Below, in pieces: positions 28,524 through 36,057 of a stretch of 64,000 bases of DNA. The notes beneath the pieces were generated by a model that was not told where the DNA came from, made no database searches, and saw only the letters and a list, made by a program, of their open reading frames with translations. The position numbers were made by a program, and so were the translations under genes. How positions within the stretch are numbered: position 1 is the stretch's first letter; each line of letters starts with the position of its first letter. Source of the DNA: Sporolactobacillus sp. THM19-2. Its GTDB lineage: Bacteria > Bacillota > Bacilli > Bacillales > Sporolactobacillaceae. The DNA is taken from the NCBI RefSeq assembly GCF_004153195.1, contig NZ_SEMC01000001.1, forward strand, positions 124,001 to 188,000, given 5' to 3'.

Positions 28524-29063
28524 TCAGTGTGTCAGAACAGAAGCAGGCGCCTCAATATACGCAATATAATTTTCGGCTTCTTTTTCTAATGTCGCATCAT
28601 CGTGAAAGGTGGCTTCATACGCGATAAACGGAGGAAGGAAAATCCCTCCGCATTCGAGAACGGCGCCACGGAAGGGGAGTAAGTATTCACCTGCTGTAAA
28701 AAAGTTGTCTCCGCCGGCTTGATAAGACTTTTCGGAGCTCCCTGTTGTTACAGCGACAATAAATTCTTTTCCCTTTAATTTATTCCCGCCCGGACCATAG
28801 GCCCAGCCAAAGGTCAGCACATCATCCAGCCATTTTTTCAATAACGGCGGGCAACTGTACCAGTAAAATGGAAATTGAAAAACAATGCGATCATTGTTCA
28901 GCAGAAGTTCCTGCTCTTTTGATACATCAATCTGCCAGGTCGGATAGGTGCGGTAGAGGAGATGCATATCAATTTCCGGATGTTCTTTAAGCTTTTCGGC
29001 AAACATCCGGTTGGCATGAGATTTTTCAAGATCAGGGTGTGCAAGGATAACCAAAGTTTTCAA
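28524..29063 (-). CDS. NAD(P)H oxidoreductase, flavodoxin fold (YwrO/KefF-like)
   Basis: A 179-residue FMN-binding protein of the NQO1/MdaB/KefF family. The flavin phosphate loop AHPDLEKSHANR is at the N-terminus, FQFPFYWYSCPPLLKKWLDDVLTFGWAYG carries the typical aromatic flavin-contact block, and VTTGSSEKSYQAGG provides another conserved loop. Such enzymes reduce quinones, azo compounds or nitro groups with NAD(P)H. It is a single-gene unit with GGGAGG upstream, and a 26-base inverted repeat lies just before it that might be an operator. Confidence 0.88.
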   Translation of the reverse strand: MKTLVILAHPDLEKSHANRMFAEKLKEHPEIDMHLLYRTYPTWQIDVSKEQELLLNNDRIVFQFPFYWYSCPPLLKKWLDDVLTFGWAYGPGGNKLKGKEFIVAVTTGSSEKSYQAGGDNFFTAGEYLLPFRGAVLECGGIFLPPFIAYEATFHDDATLEKEAENYIAYIEAPASVLTH

Positions 29064-29080
29064 AACCGGAGACCTCCCTT

Positions 29081-29106
29081 AGAATGAATGATATCGTTTT
29101 CATTCT
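29081..29106. repeat. Inverted repeat upstream of the NAD(P)H oxidoreductase
   Basis: AGAATGA and TCATTCT are separated by twelve bases including ATATCG. It sits immediately upstream of the oxidoreductase ribosome site, so it could be an operator for a redox-responsive repressor. No cognate regulator is adjacent. Confidence 0.4.
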
Positions 29107-29229
29107 GAAGGCAGGGACCAACTCTGTCAATGACATGCCCTGAACTTTCCCCATTCGTCATCATATTGTCACAGGAGGCAGGGTGAAGTTCTTTAAAAGA
29201 GAGATCATGATCGGGCAGAAATGGGCTGC

Positions 29230-29412
29230 TCAATCAATGACAGGAAGTATTCGTGTCTCTTTCTTCATTTCGGAGTGGCAAAGAGGGCAGGTCGGATGGC
29301 TGTCAAATGAATAGGCCTCTCTCATCCATCCTGAACAAGAATCATTTGTACACGTCCAGACTTCCGTTTCTGCTTCAGGAACCGGTTCCTGAGGGTTTCT
29401 GTTAAATCCCAT
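29230..29412 (-). CDS. YdjO-like cold-inducible zinc-ribbon protein
   Basis: A 60-residue protein with four cysteines in two pairs (C21, C26, C42, C45), arranged WTCTNDSCSGWMRE and TCPLCHSEM, giving a zinc-ribbon. This matches the short YdjO family described as cold-inducible in B. subtilis; its molecular role is unknown. GAAAGGGGATT lies upstream of the ATG. It is monocistronic between the oxidoreductase and the ger operon. Confidence 0.8.
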   Translation of the reverse strand: MGFNRNPQEPVPEAETEVWTCTNDSCSGWMREAYSFDSHPTCPLCHSEMKKETRILPVID

Positions 29413-29500
29413 AGAATTAAATCCCCTTTCCTGTTCATTCTTCTATTATACCCCAATAGAGGTCATAGTTAAAAGTAAAACACGTCAGCCGGTGAACGCA

Positions 29501-30613
29501 TCACCTGGAAATCCCTGTTTGTGTGATATTTACTGACACTTTGCAGTGAAACGTGGCATGGGCATACCGCTCGTGCCAGGACTTGCCATCGAAATGATAC
29601 GTAAAGCTCCTGACTGTATCCCCAATCCGCAGCGGATCAACCCCTTTCTTCTGGAGGCGGGTGAACAGATCTTCAGCCTTTTGCTGCATATGCCGTTCCA
29701 GTTTTCTCTCCGTTACATCCGCGCTATGTTTACTGATCGATCCTGGATAGGCCTGTCTGACCTGTCCGATCATTTTCACGTGAGCATAGATGTCAGGTGA
29801 CCTGCTGTTTCCGTTTCTGACCCGATAACGTACTGTGGTATGCACGTTACGAATGGCAACGTGTTTATCCGGTTCATATTCGAAGTCATAAACGCCCTGG
29901 TTAAAGTTCTCATAGAGCATTTTAAAAATAAAGACATCATTTCCGCGTATTTTCATCACATACTTGTCATGATTAAATAACGCCAGGCCGCGCAGCTCCA
30001 GATGATCCCCGTTTCTTCTGATAAGTGGAATGACAGGATCCATAAAGGCGCCATAATAACTGTACAGGACCCTATTCATATTAATGTCCGGATAGTTCTG
30101 CTGCATATTCTGTAGAATCAGATCCTGCGCATAACGTGAGATCGGGATCTGCGTCTGATAGTTATCATAAGTCAGCAGATCTTTCGTGCTTCCTTCAACA
30201 ATGGCGACGGTTAAGTCGTGCGGGGCATCCGGATCGCGGTTCAGAAAGTCGAACTGTTTACTCAGGCCGTTTCTGGCTAAGGCCGTATCATAAAGAAAGA
30301 TCCTGACTTTACTGATTTTAAGCATGCGCTGCCCTTCCGGCTGAAAATGGGACACAAGCGATTTGCCGTCATAGGTCACCCCGGAAATTGAACGCATCAT
30401 AGAAGCGGTTGTCGGAAGGCCGGCTCCTGCACCTCCGGGATTACCGGGCTCAATATAACTGGGCATGGTGACGGTTCCCATCACCTTTCCACCGCCTAAA
30501 TAATCTGTTCCTTCTGCTTCAACCATCAGGATATCATCAATAATGTTCGTCGGTATACAGCCGGAAAGGCATATCAGAATGATGAGGATAATGGCGGTGA
30601 ACTGTATTTTCAT
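29501..30613 (-). CDS. Spore germinant receptor C subunit (Ger(x)C lipoprotein)
   Basis: A 370-residue lipoprotein of the GerAC/GerBC/GerKC family. The signal peptide ends at the lipobox LSGC, with lipidated Cys at residue 19, and the mature protein is expected on the outer face of the spore inner membrane. The start ATG overlaps the gerB stop (ATGA) and follows GAGGCG. It is the last gene of the D-A-B-C operon; together the subunits sense germinants. The germinant cannot be predicted. Ger(x)C proteins diverge strongly, but length, lipobox and context agree. Confidence 0.9.
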   Translation of the reverse strand: MKIQFTAIILIILICLSGCIPTNIIDDILMVEAEGTDYLGGGKVMGTVTMPSYIEPGNPGGAGAGLPTTASMMRSISGVTYDGKSLVSHFQPEGQRMLKISKVRIFLYDTALARNGLSKQFDFLNRDPDAPHDLTVAIVEGSTKDLLTYDNYQTQIPISRYAQDLILQNMQQNYPDINMNRVLYSYYGAFMDPVIPLIRRNGDHLELRGLALFNHDKYVMKIRGNDVFIFKMLYENFNQGVYDFEYEPDKHVAIRNVHTTVRYRVRNGNSRSPDIYAHVKMIGQVRQAYPGSISKHSADVTERKLERHMQQKAEDLFTRLQKKGVDPLRIGDTVRSFTYHFDGKSWHERYAHATFHCKVSVNITQTGISR

Positions 30614-31719
30614 GAAGAAGATCGCCTCACTTTTGAAATCAGCCATTGATACAGAAAAAGAAGGGGGATATAAAGGTAAACAATGAAGAAGCCGGTCCGA
30701 TCATACAGGAGATTCATCCATTTGACCTGCTGGCCGTTGCGAATCATCATGGTGCAGGCCGTCAGGGCAATCAGGACAGGAATCAGGGCATATTTCTGCT
30801 TAAATACCGGGATGATCTGTTTTATCCCTCTGGATAAGATCCAGGCGCTCATGCTCACACTCGGAATCAGAAGCCAGACGATAAAAACGATGTGAATCAT
30901 GTCGACATGTTCGAGCAGGGGAAAAGTGATGCTCTTCCAAAGGGAAACTGTCGGCCAGATGTTGACATCCAGCTGGCCCGGGCTGAAAAAGGCAATACCG
31001 ACGATCATCAGAATGATATACAGATACAGAGTTGTGAGCAGACTGAAAAAGGCAAATTTTCCAGTGAGTTCCGGCCTTTTGATGAAAGGATAAAAGTAAA
31101 GAATGAGTTCATAGCCAAGAAAAATACCGTTCGTATCATAGGCAGACGCAAGGAGGGACATGGGATGATGATCAAAGACCGGCATCAGATTGGAAAAATG
31201 AAGCTGAGGCACGGCGAATGCCGTGGACAGATAGACCGGAATCATATAAATAAAGCTCAGAAAACAAACCCCTCCGACTGTCCGGATCCCGCCTTTAACA
31301 ATGTACCAGATCAGCAGACAGAAAGGAGCGGAAAAGGAAATAAGTGACAACTGAGGGAAAATCCAGACTTGCAGGATTTCAAGATAGCTTCTCAGAAACA
31401 CCACAGCAAACAGAAAAATATGAGCCATCATCACAATATTCAGCGTATGCCCCAGCCATTTTCCGAAAAGGCGCCTGTGCATGGAAAATAAATCCGCACG
31501 TCCGTACTGACGCTCATTCTCCAGCAGGCGGAGTATGAGCCACATCAGGACAAGTGAAGCCAGCCCGCCAATCAGAATGGCGAGCCATGCATCCTGTCCA
31601 CTGTGATGGGACGCGATCTGCTGATAAGATAAAAGGCCGATGCCGACTTGCATCGTGTGGGGGATAAAAAACCCAGACATCGGGCCAAGCTGATGTGTTT
31701 CACTGATTGTACCGCTCAT
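30610..31719 (-). CDS. Spore germinant receptor B subunit (GerAB-like permease)
   Basis: A 369-residue membrane protein with ten hydrophobic segments, in the spore germination permease branch of the APC superfamily. The opening segment FFIPHTMQVGIGLLSYQQIAS and later GYELILYFYPFIKRPE are family features. GerAB-type subunits carry the amino acid or sugar germinant site. It lies 24 bases after the A subunit and overlaps gerC by four bases. Expression in the forespore is expected from the operon promoter. Confidence 0.92.
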   Translation of the reverse strand: MSGTISETHQLGPMSGFFIPHTMQVGIGLLSYQQIASHHSGQDAWLAILIGGLASLVLMWLILRLLENERQYGRADLFSMHRRLFGKWLGHTLNIVMMAHIFLFAVVFLRSYLEILQVWIFPQLSLISFSAPFCLLIWYIVKGGIRTVGGVCFLSFIYMIPVYLSTAFAVPQLHFSNLMPVFDHHPMSLLASAYDTNGIFLGYELILYFYPFIKRPELTGKFAFFSLLTTLYLYIILMIVGIAFFSPGQLDVNIWPTVSLWKSITFPLLEHVDMIHIVFIVWLLIPSVSMSAWILSRGIKQIIPVFKQKYALIPVLIALTACTMMIRNGQQVKWMNLLYDRTGFFIVYLYIPLLFLYQWLISKVRRSSS

Positions 31720-31743
31720 AACAGAGCCTCCATTGCATGACTA

Positions 31744-33264
31744 TCATTCGTCAATATCGGGAATGTTTTTCCCCTTTTTACGGTGTGTCCGGGTACGGTT
31801 CATACGCATGGCATCACCGGGACGGAGCAGCATGGGACGAACGTTCTGATGGTTTAACGGCAGCCGGATAAAAGAGTCTTTCAGATCGGTCACGCGAAGT
31901 GGATAAATCGGCTCCAGATAAGGTCGTCCCAGTGAGGTCATCCTCAGAAGATGTCCGACACAGACAGAGAAACAGAGGGCAATGCCTAACAGACCGAATA
32001 TCTGCGCAGATATAATAAACGGGAAGCGGATAAAGCGGATGGTGGTCGCCATCCGGTAATTGGGCGTGATGAACGCGGCAAGCGCCGACATCGCAACAAT
32101 AATCAACAGAATATTGCTCGTCAGGCCGGCCTGGACGGTAGCAGTTCCGACCACGATACCCCCAACGATACCGATCGTCTGTCCGACCTTGGTCGGCAGT
32201 CGGGCTCCGGCTTCCCGCAGCAGTTCAATCATGGTCTCGAGTATCAGGACCTCCACGATCGGGTCAAAAGGCACCGAGCTCCGGGAACTGATCAGTGAAC
32301 CCAGGAGGTCTTTAGGGATCAGCTGGTAATGGTAGGTCAGAAGGGCCACATACACAGAAGATGAGAGGATGGAAATGGCCACAGCGAACAGACGCAGCAG
32401 ACGATAGGCAGAGGCAAGCTGCCACGGCAGGTAGTAATCGTCAAAGGCGATAAAAAATTCAACAATCGTTGAAGGAAGGATCAGGGCATTCGGTGAGCCG
32501 TCCGCCAGAACGGCAATCTTCCCTTCATATAATGCGGCAGCTGCACGGTCCGGCCGTTCTGTATCGATAAACTGCGGAAAGATGGAGGCATTATTATCCC
32601 GAATATTCAATTCGAGAGCGGTTGTGTCTGCTAAATTGGCCACCTCAAGGTCGGCGATCCGCTGTTTCACCGTATTGACATTTTCCTCATTCGCAATTCC
32701 CTGAATATAGATAACAGAAACACGGGTCCGTGATAACTTGCCGACACGGATGTGCTGCACCGTCAGCTGCGGAATCGGAACCCTTTTTCTGATCAGGTTG
32801 GTATTTTTATCAAGCGATTCGACGAACGATTCCTTCGGTCCGATGATACTCGATTCTATTTGTGATAGTGAAACCTGCCGGCCTTCAACTTTTACTGATG
32901 GGATCACCAGACAATCCGAATCCCTTTCACCCGCCTGGATAATGAGATACCCTTCGAGCAGCCTGTTCCGGACGATGGACGGATCTTTTGTCCGGATCAT
33001 TTTTTCAGCGGGCAGATGTGTCTGTACATCAGTCAGATTTTTAATCTTATCACTGTACAGGTGAGGCAGGATGTCACGGTGGACATTTTCCACGTCAATA
33101 AGTGTGTCAAAAAAAGAAATCCAGCAGCTGAACTGCATGCCTTTATGCTGAAAACGGATAAAATCAGGCTGATCCTTCAGTTGCCTGAACAGATCGGAGA
33201 CGGTTTTTGCCTGATATTCACTGTCTGTTTCCGCCATTCGTTTTTTTCCCCACTTCCTGAACAT
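31744..33264 (-). CDS. Spore germinant receptor A subunit (GerA family)
   Basis: A 506-residue GerA-family protein: a soluble N-terminal half (about 1-290) with the conserved LPSTIVEFFIAFDDYYLPW junction, then a membrane half with several spans (RSSVPFDPIVEVLILETMIELLREAGARLP is a signature). In GerAA these oligomerise and form a germinant-gated ion channel. I use the ATG six bases after AAGGTG; two earlier candidates overlap the site itself. A 71-residue membrane protein gene lies 15 bases upstream. Confidence 0.93.
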   Translation of the reverse strand: MFRKWGKKRMAETDSEYQAKTVSDLFRQLKDQPDFIRFQHKGMQFSCWISFFDTLIDVENVHRDILPHLYSDKIKNLTDVQTHLPAEKMIRTKDPSIVRNRLLEGYLIIQAGERDSDCLVIPSVKVEGRQVSLSQIESSIIGPKESFVESLDKNTNLIRKRVPIPQLTVQHIRVGKLSRTRVSVIYIQGIANEENVNTVKQRIADLEVANLADTTALELNIRDNNASIFPQFIDTERPDRAAAALYEGKIAVLADGSPNALILPSTIVEFFIAFDDYYLPWQLASAYRLLRLFAVAISILSSSVYVALLTYHYQLIPKDLLGSLISSRSSVPFDPIVEVLILETMIELLREAGARLPTKVGQTIGIVGGIVVGTATVQAGLTSNILLIIVAMSALAAFITPNYRMATTIRFIRFPFIISAQIFGLLGIALCFSVCVGHLLRMTSLGRPYLEPIYPLRVTDLKDSFIRLPLNHQNVRPMLLRPGDAMRMNRTRTHRKKGKNIPDIDE

Positions 33265-33279
33265 ACGCATCACCTTGAT

Positions 33280-33495
33280 TCAACCTTTTTTTCCTTTTTT
33301 CTTTGACTTCTTTTCTTTCTCTTTCATTTCGTAGCGACTGGATTCGATATAGATCACAATGAGTGGAACAATGGCGAACCAGGCAAACAGGGCGTACATC
33401 ATCATCTCAGAAAAAAGCTGGATTCTGAAGAATACACTGACAAAGAAAACAAACAGTAAAACAAAAAAACTGAGAAACAGCCATACACTGAGCAT
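33280..33495 (-). CDS. Small two-span membrane protein, candidate germinant receptor D subunit
   Basis: A 71-residue protein with two hydrophobic helices (about 3-22 and 31-50) and a very lysine-rich tail (EKEKKSKKKGKKG). It is the first gene of the ger operon, 15 bases before the A subunit. Small two-span D proteins are encoded with some GerA-type receptors in Bacillus and modulate germination; size, topology and location fit, but such genes are more often distal to or within the operon, and sequence similarity cannot be verified here. GAGGGTATCCC precedes the ATG. Confidence 0.65.
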   Translation of the reverse strand: MLSVWLFLSFFVLLFVFFVSVFFRIQLFSEMMMYALFAWFAIVPLIVIYIESSRYEMKEKEKKSKKKGKKG

Positions 33496-33556
33496 TGGGA
33501 TACCCTCAATATGTATAAAAGTTTAAAACAGGTCGCGCTCTGAATGATTTCAAGGG

Positions 33557-33585
33557 TAGCGTGCCCGGGAACAGGAAAAATATTC
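33557..33585 (-). promoter_or_regulatory. Candidate sigma-G promoter of the ger operon
   Basis: On the minus strand GAATA (-35) and CACGCTA (-10) are 17 bases apart, close to the forespore sigma-G pattern (gnATA, CATnnTA). It is about 60 bases upstream of the first ger gene. The third -10 base deviates. Confidence 0.5.
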
Positions 33586-33699
33586 AGGCGGGGACAGACT
33601 TTCCATTTTCCCCTCAGCTGTGGTAAAGTGGAATTTGGAAACTGGCGGTCTGTGGCCGCCATAAACTTCATGTAAATGCAGAACTGGAAGGAATCTGAC

Positions 33700-34524
33700 A
33701 TGAAATCGGCGTGGAAAGTGATTAAAGAGCAGATCAGCAGTGTTTATCTGATCAGCAGGCTCTCGCTTTATGAATTAAAAAGCGAAAATAATAATAACTA
33801 TTTAGGCATGCTCTGGATCGTCATTAATCCGATGATACAGATTTTTATTTACTGGCTTGTGTTCGGTGTCATTTTGAATCGCGGGGGGATCGTCGAAAAC
33901 GGGGTAGAAATGCCTTATGTGATCTGGCTGATGAGCGGTATCCTGGTCTGGTTTTTCCTGCAGCCATCAGTCATTCAGGGGTCCCGTTCGATTTATTCGC
34001 GGATTCGCTTCATCGCAAAGATGAATTTTCCCATGAGTACCATTCCCAGTTACGTGATTTTTGAAAAATTTTATCAGCACCTGATTCTGACGGTAATTAT
34101 TATTGCAATTTTGCAGTTCACTCCGTATAAGATCAGCCTGTACCTGATCCAGTTGCCCTATTTCATGGTCGCGTCACTGATACTGCTGTTTTCAATTTCT
34201 CTTGTGACATCGACGATCTCAACCATTGTCCGTGATTTTCATCAAATACTGATTTCGCTGATGCGTATGATGTTTTATCTGACGCCTATTCTCTGGGAAC
34301 CGGCGTTGCTTTCGGGGGTACCGGAATTTCTGAAAAACATCCTGCTGCTGAATCCGATGTATTACCTCGTACAGGGGTACCGGGCTTCTCTTCTCGGACT
34401 GTCGTGGTACGGTGCAGAGCATTACCTGTACACTCTGTACTTCTGGGGATTCGTCTTCATTGTGTTCCTGATCGGTTCGGCTATCCATGTGAAATTCAGA
34501 GATCATTTTGTAGACTATTTGTAA
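33700..34524 (+). CDS. tagG: Wall teichoic acid ABC exporter permease TagG
   Basis: A 274-residue ABC-2 type permease with six hydrophobic segments. The N-terminal cytoplasmic helix ends in YELKSENNNNYLGMLWIVINPMIQI, a block strongly conserved in TagG/TarG, and the C-terminal LNPMYYLVQGYRASLLG motif is also typical. With TagH it flips lipid-linked wall teichoic acid across the membrane. The chosen ATG follows AAGGA; eight extra codons upstream lack a site. It is followed 12 bases later by tagH. No polymer synthesis genes are adjacent. Confidence 0.92.
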   Translation: MKSAWKVIKEQISSVYLISRLSLYELKSENNNNYLGMLWIVINPMIQIFIYWLVFGVILNRGGIVENGVEMPYVIWLMSGILVWFFLQPSVIQGSRSIYSRIRFIAKMNFPMSTIPSYVIFEKFYQHLILTVIIIAILQFTPYKISLYLIQLPYFMVASLILLFSISLVTSTISTIVRDFHQILISLMRMMFYLTPILWEPALLSGVPEFLKNILLLNPMYYLVQGYRASLLGLSWYGAEHYLYTLYFWGFVFIVFLIGSAIHVKFRDHFVDYL

Positions 34525-34536
34525 GGTGGAACGAAT

Positions 34537-35331
34537 ATGGGTAAATCGGTGATTGTCAGCCATGTCTCAAAAAAATATAAAATGTTCAAAAGAAATTCGG
34601 AAAAAATCCTTGATCTGCTGCTGCCAAAAGGATATGGTCCGTCATTCTATGCTTTGCAGGACATCAGCTTCGACGCGAATGATGGGGATGTCGTCGGAAT
34701 CATTGGTGTGAACGGGTCAGGGAAATCAACACTTTCAAATATTATCGCCGGAGTCATCCCCCCCACTGAAGGGACGGTCACGGTGAATGGTGAAGCAGCA
34801 CTGATTGCTATCCAGTCGGGATTAAAGGGTGAGCTGACCGGCAGAGAAAATATAGAGCTTAAATGTCTGATGCTGGGGTTCAACAAAAAAGAAATAAAAG
34901 AGCTTACTCCCCGGATCATTGAGTTTGCCGATATAGGAGATTTTATTGAACAGCCGGTGAAAACTTACTCCAGCGGGATGCGATCCCGTCTCGGATTTGC
35001 CATTTCCATTCATATTGATCCTGATATTCTGGTCATCGATGAAGCTCTGTCTGTCGGCGATCAGACCTTTGCTGACAAATGCCTGAAAAAGATGAACGAG
35101 TTTAAGCAAAAGGGAAAGACGATCTTTTTTATCAGTCATTCGATTGGACAGATGAAAAGGTTCTGTGAAAAGGCACTCTGGGTTCAATATGGACAAGTTC
35201 AGGATTACGGTCTGATGAAAGACGTGATGCCGAAATATGAACAGTTTATCCGCGATTACAAAAAGATGTCTGAAGAGGAAAGACGGGCTTTCCAGGAAAA
35301 AGTGAGGATGAGAAGGATGAGCCCCGTCTGA
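34537..35331 (+). CDS. tagH: Wall teichoic acid ABC exporter ATPase TagH
   Basis: A 264-residue ABC ATPase. Walker A GVNGSGKST lies near residue 58, the signature is the teichoic/O-antigen variant YSSGMRSRLGFA, and Walker B is ILVIDEALSVGD. The length equals S. aureus TarH and lacks the C-terminal extension present in B. subtilis TagH. It powers TagG. GGTGGAACG precedes the ATG. No strong terminator was identified directly after the gene. Confidence 0.92.
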   Translation: MGKSVIVSHVSKKYKMFKRNSEKILDLLLPKGYGPSFYALQDISFDANDGDVVGIIGVNGSGKSTLSNIIAGVIPPTEGTVTVNGEAALIAIQSGLKGELTGRENIELKCLMLGFNKKEIKELTPRIIEFADIGDFIEQPVKTYSSGMRSRLGFAISIHIDPDILVIDEALSVGDQTFADKCLKKMNEFKQKGKTIFFISHSIGQMKRFCEKALWVQYGQVQDYGLMKDVMPKYEQFIRDYKKMSEEERRAFQEKVRMRRMSPV

Positions 35332-35502
35332 GGCGGGTGATAGCCGGAGAAGTTTTTTTCTGAACCTTTTTCCGAAAAGATTTTATATTTTCTTACACGG
35401 TCAGTATCGTGTACGTACAACCAGGGCCGGCGATGTGGCTTACGGGTCGCCCGCAACAGGCGGACGTCCTGAAGTAAAAAAACAGACAGGATTAACCGCG
35501 CC

Positions 35503-35580
35503 AGAAATAAAAGAAAAGACCGCGTTGTCGCACGCGGCTTTAAATAAAAGTATTTGGGGGATTAGTACTCTTATCATACC
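35503..35580 (-). ncRNA. Candidate minus-strand small RNA with C-rich segment and terminator
   Basis: On the minus strand a TATGAT element (35573-35578) is followed by a C-rich stretch, AATCCCCCAAATA, and then a strong terminator: CCGCGT and ACGCGG around a six-base loop, followed by TCTTTTCTTTTA. No gene ends before this terminator on that strand. C-rich unpaired stretches are how several Firmicute regulatory RNAs (FsrA for example) pair with ribosome sites, and an FbpA-like gene lies nearby. The -35 (TTTTCA) is weak. The rest of 35332-35812 shows no other gene besides the fbpA leader. Confidence 0.4.
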
Positions 35581-35674
35581 CTCTCATACAAGAGTGAAAA
35601 CCACATTTCAATGATAAATGTCTCTTTTTTTACAAAAGCACATCTTTTTTCCCGGTTTTGTTGTATAGTATAAA

Positions 35675-35688
35675 TGTAAGCGTTTTAA
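35675..35688 (+). promoter_or_regulatory. cre-like sequence upstream of the FbpA-like gene
   Basis: TGTAAGCGTTTTAA agrees with TGWNANCGNTNWCA at every fixed position but one. It follows a TATAGTATAAAT A-T-rich stretch that could be a promoter. The target gene of this site is unclear. Confidence 0.4.
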
Positions 35689-35812
35689 TTCGTTTAAAAT
35701 ATATCTCGGCTGGCTAAAATAGAGAGAATGAAAGCCCAGGCATGTCAGATTGAAGGAGGAGAAAAGCCGGTCAGGTAGAGGGTCAACGCTTGCTTACGAC
35801 CGGTGTAAGAAA

Positions 35813-35989
35813 ATGAATCAAATAAATTTATTAAGGACGGCAGTAGAAACGCGGAAGAAACATCTGATCAGGCTGCTCGAGCAGCATCATGTGACAAAGG
35901 AATCCGGGAAGCTGGACCAGTGGACCCTGTCCGAACTGGAGAATGAATGGAAAAGCTATCTGGAACTGCAGAAAAAAGATACTGGCTGA
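35813..35989 (+). CDS. FbpA-like small basic protein (Fur-regulated family)
   Basis: A 58-residue helical protein: MNQINLLRTAVETRKKHLIRLLEQHH, then the motif LDQWTLSELENEWKSYLE. The N-terminal helix and the LxxxTLSELE motif match the FbpA family (Fur-regulated basic protein), whose founding member assists the iron-sparing small RNA FsrA in B. subtilis; several paralogues usually exist and not all are iron regulated. The open frame continues 21 codons upstream, but similarity starts at this Met. The ribosome site is weak. No convincing Fur box was seen. Confidence 0.65.
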   Translation: MNQINLLRTAVETRKKHLIRLLEQHHVTKESGKLDQWTLSELENEWKSYLELQKKDTG

Positions 35990-35992
35990 CAA

Positions 35993-36035
35993 ACGCGCCG
36001 TACCCGAATCATACCGGGTTACGGCGCGTGTTTCC
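35993..36035. terminator. Hairpin terminator between fbpA-like gene and pckA
   Basis: ACGCGCCGTA pairs with TTACGGCGCGT, and CCCG pairs with CGGG inside. T-rich sequence follows on the plus side (GTTTCCTTGTT). The two genes converge here, so it may serve both. Confidence 0.75.
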
Positions 36036-36057
36036 TTGTTCATGATTTTGTATGCTG

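Noticed and set aside
29081-29106. Fur box at the oxidoreductase dyad
   Set aside because: TGATATCGTTTTCA resembles half of a Fur box but is one base short of the 7-1-7 arrangement.
30899-31347. Plus-strand frames of 64-151 codons across the ger B gene
   Set aside because: Antisense to a membrane protein gene in a coherent operon; no start signals.
34537-35331. Truncation of TagH
   Set aside because: It is half the length of B. subtilis TagH, but equals S. aureus TarH and carries all ABC motifs, so it is a normal short form.
35813-35989. Spo0E-like phosphatase for the small protein near pckA
   Set aside because: The Spo0E SQELD motif is absent; the TLSELE motif fits FbpA better.
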